Below, in pieces: positions 35,201-47,200 of a stretch of DNA of 47,904 nucleotides. Position 1 is the stretch's first letter. The number at the start of each line of letters is the position of its first letter. The position numbers and the translations under genes were made by a program. Under the pieces are notes generated by a model, which saw only the letters and a program-made list of their open reading frames with translations, was not told the DNA's origin and made no database searches. This DNA comes from Acanthaster planci (taxonomy: Eukaryota; Echinodermata; Asteroidea; Valvatida; Acanthasteridae), in the NCBI RefSeq assembly GCF_001949145.1, contig NW_019091663.1, forward strand, positions 202,057-249,960, given 5' to 3'.

Positions 35201-38200
35201 CTGGCCCTTTGTCAAGAATCCAGTCCCCCATTTAAGTAATCTATGAAGTACCTGCGTGTTAACTCCAGATCGACGATGGCAATTTAACAGCGTTGACACC
35301 AATGATGACGTATCCTTACCTCCGTCTTGGCAGAAAAGACCCAGCCAGATTTTGTTGACGTCCAAGACTGCGCTGGCATTGATCTGCAGGAAGGTGTTCA
35401 CCTCTCTGCTCAGACTACTCGCCGGGAAGACGTTGGCTCCTCGCTGCTGGCACAGGACAAGTGCCTCCACGTAGCTAACCTCCGTGTTCTGGGTATCGAA
35501 GAAGAAGCATCTGTCGTCGACGGCGATCCAGCCTTTGCGGCAGTCACCAGACGGAGGGTCAGGGGGTGGCGGCTGGGGCGCTACAAATAGAAACGCCGAA
35601 ATCCACAGTGAAGAGTCCAAACAAGCGACAGTTTCTCATGCAAGGTGTGAATATCGACTTTGCTTCTTGTTTTACAGAAAACCTTGTCACGGGAAACAGA
35701 ATCATCGGTTGCGATGAAATCCTCCTCGGTTGTTTCGGAAAAGACAGTCATCATTGTGAAGTGCAGTCATGTCCCAGACTTTCCAAGACACAGCTCAGAG
35801 CAGGTGGTAATCCTGCTTAACATGAAATGATACTTATAGGAGTATTCCGGCTGAGCTATAGTGCCTTCAGCTCCGTTGCCAGCTTCGGTCATTGGAAGGG
35901 GACACAGTACTAGCTACGGGGCTCAACATAGGCACAATAGATAAATGTGATGCTTATTTTGCCGATCAGGGGCAGCTGCTCAATAGTAAAGGGCCTGATC
36001 AGTGTCTAGCACCCCGACTTAATTTTTTACCCAAAATGCAAACAAGCCTTCACTGACGAAAGGAGGGGAAGAGGCGAACAGCTATGCATATGTTTAACTA
36101 TACCATAAAGCGAGTACGCATTGAGGCATGTGAACAACAAAATTTATTGTGACATCGTCTTTGGGCCTACCTGTTGTGATTTTGCAAACTGTAGGGTGCG
36201 CATAGCTGTAGCAATTGACATTGCGCCATCCTTCATGAGTCATGACAACGCAATCGTTCAGCACGTCGTTGGATCCAATCGGGTAGCCTTTAGCCCAGTT
36301 GGTGTACTGGACAGGCCAGCCATCCAACCACTGAAACTGCCCCATAGCCTGTCCGTAAAAAAAGAAGGGTGGCCTCAGAGTGACTGACTCGGCAGTGGAA
36401 AATTGACATCCATGCTGCAACTGAGTCGCTGTCCGTGTCAACCGGCTCCGGCCGAGGGTAAGGCACGAGTCTATGGGGAGCGGCTGCAGCCCTAGCAAGT
36501 AATTTCCATGGATGAAAGTATTATTTACTGCTACGGCCACAAACTAGGCCTGTGCTTTGAGTCTTGACGAATAATCTCTTGTCAGAACATACACAGCTCA
36601 TCAGCCACATTACATCCTTAAAACCCGTCCAAAGTCTACATCCTGTTACGCTCCGCCCGATAAACTATTTCTTCAAAAGCTAACCGTCATGACAGTTCTT
36701 TTATTCCAATTGGTCGAAACGCGTCACGTGACTACGATGTGGCAATGCCTGCTGCGTATTAAGCACGCACTGGCACCTTGATACGAGACAGTTTAATCAA
36801 TTCCGATTGGTCAAGAGTCTGTGTGGACCCGGCNACGCCAAGTCTATATATTAGGAGATTCTTCTGGACTACTTGAAAAAGGATTATACCATCAAAAGGA
36901 GGGGGTGTTTAGGAAAATAAAAGTAAAATTCTTAAACAAAATCCTTGGAAGTTTATCATATATTAATTTCCTTTGACTCTATGACTAAAATGTTATTTAT
37001 GAATGGAGATAAATATGTAATTGATGGGCTTAAACGGCATGAGAATGAACGCTGATAATACAGTCGCCCGCAGCTCGGGCATTAGTCGCGTCCATTCTCC
37101 TGAAGACCAACCAAGCACATATTACATTCCCTTATTTCCTTGTCCACACTAATATTGGGGATTTCAAAGTCTGACGGTTATTTGCGCTCTTACCCCTCTC
37201 CTCATCCCAAGCCACGCGCTGTCAACGCCGAAGTACGACATGACCATCCCAACGAAGGCCTGTTCGTAGGCGTCGCCAAGGGACGGCAGATATGCCCCGT
37301 CCTCCTCGCAGTCAGCCACGGCGTTGGCGTTGGAGGAGTTGTATGTAAAGACTCTGAAGCAGGAATCTTCGTACTTGTGGTAATTCAGCTTTACAGGGCA
37401 GGGTTCGTAGGGGACAGGCTGCGGGTTTCCTTTGGTATCTTAAAGGAAGAGGAAAGAAGGAAGACAAAAATGACACCTGGATGAGAAACCTGGATAAATA
37501 AGAGGTGGTCTTCATCACCACAATTGTATAGTCCAGTTTATTCCAACCTTTGCCGAATCAAATCAAAAACCAACTTGAAATCCTCAGACCCAGGGGTGTG
37601 TTCCTCACCAGTTTTATACACTTTCCACTGAAGAATTGTTTGCAGATCCTAAGGGCAACAACTGGTCTAGTGACATGATTCCAAACCACGTGCGAGTAGT
37701 TCACTTCGAATGACACAGTTTCTTTAAAGTGAAGTTTCAATTAAAGGTTAACACAAAATGAAAACATTTAGTTAACGTGAAGTATTTCAAAATAACAATA
37801 AAAACGTAACCATTTCAATCATAAATTCAATGTTTACCCCATTAATCGTGACCCCAATTTAAATAAAATGATCCTGCATTTCCCCGCCCACAAAAGATTC
37901 CCCTTTTGGCCGTTCGCGCTCCCAGGCGGATTTGATGACGTCATCGGCAGAACGCCTACATGTACAGTGTACATGTACATTGCATGATTGCAGACAGTAT
38001 ATGCAGAATCGCACGCTTACAATAGATGACGTTGTGTTCGATGTAGCTTGGCCCACAGGCAAACACTGTCTCGGTTCAAGGCAGAAATTAAAAGATACAG
38101 ACCCAACGTGTATTTCATGAACTGAAACAGTGTTTGCCTGTGGGCCAAGCTACATTGAACACAATTTCGTCTGTTACAGGCGTGCGATACTGCATGCAAG

Positions 38201-41200
38201 CTTGCTGTGTGGTCACGTTAATTAACGAGATTTTTACAACAAAATGCCACTGTAGGAAGCATGCCGGTAATACATTATGATAGGCACCTGGATTACGTAG
38301 CAGCTTATAATAGAGCAGCCCATTTCTGGTCGCGTGCGAGTAAGAAGGAATAGTATGTAGGATGTTTGTGCTTTGGATTCTGGAAGATAATTTATTGTTT
38401 TGGGATTTGTTTCCTAATTGAAAAACCTTGGTTTTGAAACTTTTTTGAAGTCCTGCCAACATTTGCAACGCTGACGTTTGTTTTGTTCGCGAACTATCGT
38501 CGACAAGTCCCGATTATTAGCGTTACGATGATAATTCACTTTTAATGTTGGCATTTTAATGTGGAGATCACACTGATCAAGGTGGGAGTAGTCCGATCAG
38601 GTGTTTGTGTGGAGTCTGTATTGCGGTGGTTTTATTTTCTGGAACTCTCATTTTTTTTCCTGGAGGTTATAGTACTCGATGAAGAAGGCTATTCTCACCA
38701 AGTGGCATCTCGCATATGAAACCGTTTTCCTTTTCGCAGTCGACATCACTCCACTTCCCTGCGTAGATTGGATTGTTGGACAACTGGGCGCAGTAGTTTA
38801 CCTGAGGGCACGCAGGAGTCAAACAACGAAAGGAGTGAGGAATTCGAAAAGCACGGTATAATCAATAAAATCTGGGGAAACGACTGGCATTGTACCCGAG
38901 GCCTAAGAAAAATTTGGGAGCGACGAAACATTTTCAGATCCCACAGAAACACCACGTACGACTTCTTATGCAGAGCTGTGGCATATATTTTCATATGTTC
39001 AACGTGGGGAACGCTGTCCGCTGGGTATCCAGGTCTTGGGTCCAGGGGGGAAAAGTGAAGTGCCTTTCCGAAACTTCCTTACCTTGTTATCGCCGTCTTG
39101 TTGAAAAGGGCCGTTTGGTTCTCCCAGCGCCCAGTTCGTGAAGTCCACCGCTGAGCCGTCGGCCCAGTAGTACTGATCGAACTTTCCGAAGCGACTCAAT
39201 CCAATCCAGACGTCGTTTTGGATATTTTTCAAAGGAAAGCTGAGAAGCCCTGTTGCAGAAAACAATGTTGGACAAAGAAATAAAACAACTTGAATCAATT
39301 TATCAGATTACAACTTCATATTTTCATAAATCTTGGGTATTCAACAGCTGGCGTAAGTGTGAAATTTCCAGTTACAATTATCGAGGGAAACAGGTTGCAA
39401 AACATTAATATTTCGAGGAAATTTATCAATTAGAGTTATCAGAAAGCAACCTTTAAGAGACGCACAGTTTCAATTGCCTGTGAGTGTTGGTCAAATAGCA
39501 GTGAACACTGATTCCATTGGTTTGACGAGTGTACCTTGAACACCTTGGCTGTGGATTGATGCAAGCTGTCCTGAACGGAACTGACATTCCTTGTGTGCTT
39601 CGATCCATGTCTTGGGCTCAGCCATGGACCTCAGATCATAACATCTTCAAAAGAGAAACAAACTATAAAACATTCTGTGACATGAACCCAAGGATCTCGT
39701 TTCCTCTCCTAATCACAACCAATTTTCATCTTTTTTTCCCACTGAGATACTCATGAGCCAAGTTCAGCGTGATCTATGGAGAGCTTTAGAAACGGTACTA
39801 CTCAAAGGAAAAAAAAAGTCCTTACCTTCAGTAGTGAAATCAATTGGTACTGACTGACCTGACCTTACACCAGTCCGAGAATGTTCAGTGCCTGCGAGTT
39901 GGCCGTTTTTATTGGCTCAACCTTCTGCGCGTATCAAGGGGTCCATAATCACACAGGGTCCAAATTTCATATTACATCTGCACACATCATCAAGAACGAA
40001 CCTGTCTTTTAGCTTGTAAGTGCCTTCGAAGCATTCTCCCTCTGGTGGCTTCTGGGTGACAATGATGGGCTCCGTGTTCCTTGTATCCCACTTACAAATG
40101 TAGGGTCGTCGTAAACCACAGTTATGGTCCTCCCATTGTTCTACAGATTGGAATGAAAGGTGGGAGTGATTCGTTGACTTTGAAATTAGTTTTTTAGGAT
40201 TGTGTTTCTTGGAAGATATTGTGCGTGTAACTATTCTTTAGAGGTAGTTGTGTTTTCTGGAGTTCTAGTCGTTGTCCACAAACAACTGAATTCAAAGTTT
40301 AAGGGGAATACCCAGAAAACTGAAATTAGGCAGTCAAGACGAAATAAGGAAAATGAAGGATTTTAGAAATAAAGAAAAAGTAAAAAATAAACAACACAAT
40401 AAAGACTGAGGTGAGTAAACGCAAACGTCTTATGCACTCATAAAACGACAAGAACCGTTCTGCTGACCCCTATAAGGTCAGAATGGAAAGCATTAACCGC
40501 ATGGAGGGATGTGTGGGTGCTACTTGTATTTCTATCATTCGCACGGATGTCAAATTAAAAAAGTATGGACACAAAATACCTTTAGTCAGCCCACAAAGGC
40601 CACTGAAGCCACCGGCGACCATCTTACCAAGTAACACAAAAACTTGCTCGCCAATGTTAACCATATCGTTCCTGGTATTTGTAGTTACAATGGCAAGCGA
40701 GCCAACGATCAACGTTGTATTCGGCACGGTACGATGGCCACCGTTGGCTTCAGTCGATACAAGAGCACTGCGAGTCCATTTTTGATTTTTTTATATGACG
40801 TTTGTGACCATGGGCCCACGTTCAGGTGCACAGATCAAAATGTTACTAAGCGCATCCTATACCAAGCCGCATTGGTCCCAACGGAGGGCATGCAAAGGTT
40901 TTTTAGTGGTCCCCTTGAGTATTTTAATTAAACAGCACCATCCGAATGTCATAATAGTAAAACCCCATTATATTGGATAAAGAAAGTACAGCCCTTGTTG
41001 CTTATTCCCTCTTGGTGAATGTTTTACCGTTCTCATTGATAAGTGCACAGTATTCCATGTTGTTGTTATTCGTTGGGTCATCTGAGGACCACTCGGCAGT
41101 TTTCGGATCATATTCAGTTCCATCCGACCATCTGCATAAAAAAAGGTTAACCACAGTAATAGACAAGATGCTGAGGGACAACCGTGCGTGACTGGCAGAC

Positions 41201-44200
41201 ACCAAATAACTGAGCTTTTCGTTATGTGACCATGCATCCCAAGTAGATCACGCGCCAAACTGAGTAAGGTTCACACAGTTGTGGTCCAGTCGATCACATT
41301 ATGCCAAATCACGAGTCAGGTTACACATCAGTTCAAAAAGGCAACAGTGGAATTACTACACCGAAGGACAGACAGGAAAGCGAGTTGGCAGTACATTTTA
41401 ATTTCGCGGTGTCTTAATGACTTGAGGCTGGATGATCTGTAACTGACTGGTCATGACTTTTGTTGATGATTTGATTATCAAGGAAGATTTAAATTTAGAG
41501 ACGTCGCAGGAAACTCCAAACTCATTCTGAAAAAAATGTATTAAATAAATACAAGTACCCCGGTAAGGGTGAATCAGCTGATCATAGCTCAATTCTTGTG
41601 AGATTACACATATTGTGTAATAATAGAAGTCCGGTTATGTCAAATAACGTGTGGTTGTACTGTACGTGGCTGAGGAAGATCTGTACATATTTGACAGCAT
41701 ATAGCTTTTAGATGCTCTAAACGCGCATTTTGTGGCGGACCAATTCTCTCCATGTTGAAAATCTGGAGAGATCACTGGCTGATAGTGAAGTCACTATTTT
41801 CCCTTTTACATTTTTGTAAAGTCTTTTTTTCAATGGTGTGAGTGGTTGAGGTTGGTTCCCTCTTATTCGGGAACCAACGATTGGCTTCACTTATTTGTAC
41901 AAATCGGAATGGCTAACGAGCAATCAATATGGAGACGTCAGTGATTCATCTTTTTCTCCAGGCCAACATTCTGAGGACTTCTTAAAATCTCCACTGCTCT
42001 ATTGTTTTCCTCAAGTTGCCAATTATTACGTTTGAAACAAACATAAACCCCTGTCTTGACATGTGTATCAGGGTTTTCTGATCTGATAATGGCAAACAAT
42101 AACCGCGAAAAAATCCAAAAGTAATACGGGCGTTTCACAATAGTGCGCCACAAAGAGATTGTAACGCGTTGACCAATCAAAATGCGCGAAATTTGTCGAC
42201 CCAATGCGCGTTCGGAAAGGGTCGACAAATTTCGCGCGCTGTGATTGGCCAACGCGTTGCAAACTCATGATGGCGCACTATTGTGAATCGCCCATATTGA
42301 GTGACTACAAGCCTTAGGAGACTTACATCCAGTTGCCCGCAGATGCCATATTATTCAGGCCGATCCAGAAGGATTCTGTCTCACGACCAATCTAGAATCA
42401 TGCAAAGTAGGGAAACACACATCAGAGAACTCCTGTATAATTTCGAGAGACAGAAGCATCCAGCGTTCTGATCTAGTTCATCCCCAGTCCATCTGAAATC
42501 ATCTGGTCTTACAGGAACGGCTGTACAAAGCATTCCTTTTCAATGCTCACCTGCACACTATGACTGAGCTTGCGATAATACTTGTGATAGACTGTACTAT
42601 ATCATAGGTGTCTTAACAAAGAAGGCATAACTTACTTTACGTTGAAACCGACTAAAGCAGTCATAAAACACCACCCATGGCAGACCGAAAATGTGGGAAA
42701 TGTCGCTGATCTGAGTAGGTTACAGATAGCTTCAACTTGGTTTAATACTCACAAGGCTCTTGATGTACTCCCGCTCGTCGCCCACATTCAAAGTGGTCAG
42801 GTGACCTTTATTCAGATTACACCATTGTTCAGCTTCTTCCCAAGTCAGCCAGCTGTCTCCGTTATCTGCTTTGCTGACATAGTAGCATAAACCCAACCCA
42901 AAATACCAGCCGTCGGGACCTGTAGGATGAGATCGATCATACCTGAATTCAACACTGAGCCTGAGATGTCTTTCCGGGCAATAAAATCGGTACAAGTAAA
43001 ACTCTTCACTTTTATGCCGGTTAGTTTTCCAAAAGTGAAAGTAGCCTGAGAGACATGTAAACAACTGCTGATTTGTCCATAAATGAATGTTTCACATGTG
43101 ATCATCATAACCAATGAAGTAGTAAGGATAAGTACGTGAAAGGTCAATAAATGCAGGTAAACTCACATGGATTTTCTGGGCCAGGTACTGCAGAAACGGG
43201 AGAAAGATTAGAAAAATTTTATTTGGTTACCTTCTCACAAAATTTGTGTAAGATGTCATTTTGTATGAAATACTGAGCGAGTGTTTTCAGAATGATTTTT
43301 GCGTGTATCAAACGTTATCAGAAAACTTTTTCTTTTGAAATTAGTAGCATGTAGATAAAAGTAGCAGCTCATGACGANTTTTTTGGCGGGGGGGGGCGTG
43401 TTCTTTCGTTTAATTCAAATAGCATAAAATGACAGCCGAATCAGGAACTCAATTAACGGTGGCTGATCTCCGCCAAGAATACACTTTTTTATTTTACGGC
43501 GTTATAACGCGCTAATTTATGGCGTAATAACGCCCTATTTTAAGGCATTATAACGCCCTATAGAGCGTAAAAACGCTCTAATTTGGGGCATAACGCCCTA
43601 AACTCAACCGTAATAAACGCCCTGTTACGGCGTAATAACGCCGTATTTTAAGGCATAATATCGCCCTATTATGGCGTTATAACGCCCTATTTCGACTTGT
43701 AGCGCCCTTAACATGTTCCACTCCTTGAAATACCCGCTGCCTTTGTACAGTCTATAGACGGGGTATAGGTCCTACCTTTGTCATTAAATATGAAGACGAG
43801 GTAACGTCAGTATAACGCCGTAAAAACAGACCATCATTTTCACGCCTTAAATCAGGGACTTATAACGCTATAGGTCTATTACGGTGTTATAACGCCATAA
43901 TAGGGCATTATTACGCCCTAAAATAGGGCGTTATAACGCCGTAAATAGGACATTATTACGCCGTAAAAGGGCGTTTATTACGCCTGAAATTAGTGCGTTA
44001 TTACGCCCTAAATTAGGGCGTTATAATGCCCTAAATTAGGGCGTTATAGTGCCCTAATAGGGCGTTATTATACACCTTAGAAGAAAAAAGTGTCTTCCTG
44101 GCGGAGACCAGTCACCGTGCAATAACATGTTGTGCTGTGTGGTGGATCTGATGTGTGGTGTATAGCTCATCAGACACATCACGCATGTGAAGACAAACCC

Positions 44201-47200
44201 CTTTTCAGCAAAGGGGACGAATTGTCCTGTAAAGATCTGCTTGAACAAGTACTGTTCCTGTCATGTTAGAATTCATTTTCAACAATGTCGACCTTAAGTT
44301 GTCGTATTTTCAGTCGTGTGAAATGTTGATGTGAATACATCACTTTGCTTCTTCGTATTTAATACTTGCATTTTCTCATCAGTCACTTTCTTCACAGTTT
44401 AATGTTACATTGAGGCTTTCTTCCCGGGATAGCATTACAGTTGCACTCATGAATATGGATATACTCGTTATGATGAAAGCAAAAAAGGTAATGAAACAAC
44501 CTTTGAAATACTGAAACAAACGTTGGAAGTAAGGGTAAGTGAGACAGAAAGGTGCAGTTTGAAGGTTTGTATTAAAACGACTTGATGGCAGCTATATCTA
44601 TATATCATATGATTACACCATCCTCTATGCGCGCCATTTCACATTATCAGTCTGAGTAAAAGTCTGAGTAAAGCTGTAATAGGTGATAGGTACATTGAGT
44701 ATTGCATGACCTGTGTTCAAGATAAGATCACGGAGTGGAAAGTGTGGTGGTTCTAATAAGCATAACATCAGTTCCCGAGCGCAGTATTGTCAGAGACTTG
44801 ATCACCGGTCCAAAGCACAGATCAGAATGATGATGTTCTACAATCCTGGCCACAATTGTTGGGGCACGTATCAATAGACATACATGTGTAGTTACCCTCA
44901 CCAGGTCCCTCAGTCCCCGCAGTCAATGTTGTCATCTCGCCGGCCGTGGGCATCGACACCTAACATCAACACTGAGAGGGGGGCCGGGGCCCAACGAGAT
45001 TTATCCAGGATTATAGTTTACGAGAAGCAAGAGCGGATGTGCTCAGGCTTTGACGTTGAGGTTGAATGACCTGTGACTGACTAGTGATGAATATCTTTCG
45101 GTGATTATATTCAAAGAAGACATAACTTCATGAAGTGGCAGGAAACCCCAAACCCAGTCTCACGATATAGGTATGCGTAGCTAATAATGATAGGCTACAT
45201 CATTGGACCACAGACTTTTTCCTCTGATCCTATACAGGTGCAATGATAAAGCTTCTGATTATGTCAAGCAAGTGTATGTACCACACGTAAACATCAAGTT
45301 GATACTCAACACATGCATATCTGATGCGGACCATGGATCTCCATGTAAGAAAATATCTCAATATCTCTTGTGTTTACAGAGACGTCAGTTTTCTCTTCAC
45401 AGTACTTGTAAAGATTTTTGATGGAGGATGTGGTTGAGACTGGTGCCCTATTACCCATTACATGGGAAGGGTTGGGAACCAGCAAAGGCTTCACGTGTTG
45501 GTAGGGCATACAGTTTTGAATGGACAATAAGCTATTAAGAAGGGGTAGCAGTGATTTGGACTTCCTACATGTATCTCTTTCTCAAGCCTAACATTCTGAG
45601 GGCTACTTATTATCTCTCAGTTTTCCTTAGGCTGCCAGAGTTTTCTTTTGAATCAAACACAAAAATCCTTTACTATGTCTCAGAGTTTTCGGATCTTGTG
45701 ATGACAAAGGAGAGTCGCATTTAGCGACTACAAGCCTCAGGAGACTTACATCCAGTCGCCCGCACAAGCCATGTTATTCAGGCCGATCCAGAAGGATTCC
45801 GTCTCATTGCCAATCTAGAATACCATGAAGATTAAGGAAACACACATCAGAGAATTCCTGTGATTTCAACAGAGAAAAAGTCATCCAGTCTTACATTAAC
45901 TACTGTACAAAGCATTCCTGTTTATTCAATGCGATGATCTCGTATGACTGGTCTTGTGAAAAGACTTGTGATGGTATCGACTGCACCACTGGTATCAGAA
46001 AGAAAGCGTAAGCTACTTCACGAAGCAGTGGAAAAAATACCACGTGGGCAGACTGGGGATAGGGCTAATGGGACATTTTACAAAGTATGTAAGAGATAGC
46101 TTCAACTTGGTTTAATACTCACAAGGCTCTTGATGTACTCCCGCTCGTCGCACACATTCAAAGTGGTCAGGTGACCTTTATTCAGATTACACCATTGTTC
46201 AGCTTCTTCCCAAGTCAGCCAGCTGTCTCCGTTATCTGCTTTGCTGACATAGTAGCATAAACCCAACCCGAAATACCAGCCGTCGGGACCTGTAGGATGA
46301 GATCGATCGTACCTGAACTAAACTACGGGAGCAAACGGAAATAAGGTACGCAGATCTTTTTAGCCTGAGATGTCTTTCTGATCAACAAAACGGGTAAGAA
46401 TTAAAATCAATTTCAAATGCAGTTATTTTGCCCAAAGTGAAAGCAGCTTTAGAGACATATAAACACCTGCTGATTTGTCTATAAATGGATGTTTCACATG
46501 TGACCACCATAACCAATAAAGTAATGAGGATAAATACACGAAAAGTAAAGAAATGCAGATAAACTCACATAAACTTTCCGGGCCAGGTACTGCAGAAATG
46601 GGGGAAAGATTAGAAGAATTTATTTAATTACCTTTCTCACAAAATATGTGTATATGTCATTTAGTATGAAATACTGAGCGAGCGTTTCCAGAATAATTGA
46701 GTGTTATCAGAAAATGAAAAAAAAAATCGAGACTTGGGTCTAATTTAGGAAACATATATACTTGTGACTTTGCTTAATTAAACAATGACTTGGCCACAAT
46801 ACTGCTACACAGGCTTGGTATTAAAAGACAAGTTAATTAACCTACGTGTGTTAGTTTCACAGACGAGGCCGGCCAGTTTAAAGCAACTTTCGTGTTGCCA
46901 ATATCCAGAATCGGTTTTCAGACTGACACAGTCATTGACATCGCCGGTTGGATTAGATTCCCAGTTGACGTTGTTGATGACTCTGCCGTCTTGATAGACA
47001 TAGTATCCTGCGAAAAAGACAAGAAAAGAAAGCGGTTAATAGATAAAACGAGCATAAGGATTACGTAAAGAGTGTCAGTACGGTGTTGTGTGTGTCCCAC
47101 TCATATTGATAAAAGGGGTATGAAAAGGTACTCTGTCACTTGAAACTGATAACGTTTTGTTTGGCCAACAAAACTCCAAACAATTGTAAAAAAATTGCGT

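Larger units (their letters stand above)
41400..43310. repeat. Tandem segmental duplication, copy C
   Basis: Aligns with 45060-46710 in the same orientation, in exons and introns alike (for example GCAGGAAACTCCAAAC against GCAGGAAACCCCAAAC, and AAATACTGAGCGAG in both). It carries cassette C and a fold-back element at 42128-42293 that copy B lacks. Confidence 0.88.
45060..46710. repeat. Tandem segmental duplication, copy B
   Basis: The upstream (in coding direction) copy of the duplicated block, about 3.4 kb from copy C. Introns have diverged noticeably, but the exon-2 region is nearly identical between copies. Confidence 0.88.

Noticed and set aside
42942-42942. Alternative acceptor TTGAATTCAG for cassette C exon 2, giving a longer exon starting YDRSHPTGPDGW
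   Set aside because: It puts the microexon in another frame and loses the Cys of CPDGW. The acceptor 23 bases downstream keeps phase and restores the conserved CTLD start in both cassettes.
43491-44078. Array of short repeats resembling a CRISPR array
   Set aside because: The units are degenerate and self-palindromic, with no constant spacers, in an intron of an animal gene and bounded by inverted arms. A fold-back element fits better.
44902-44959. Candidate minus-strand exon encoding a Thr-rich linker (VSMPTAGEMTTL...) ending at GTGAGG in phase 1
   Set aside because: Its acceptor lacks a good pyrimidine tract. In the phase required after cassette B exon 3 it runs into a stop. It could only serve as a linker before cassette C if entered in phase 0, and no such donor was found.
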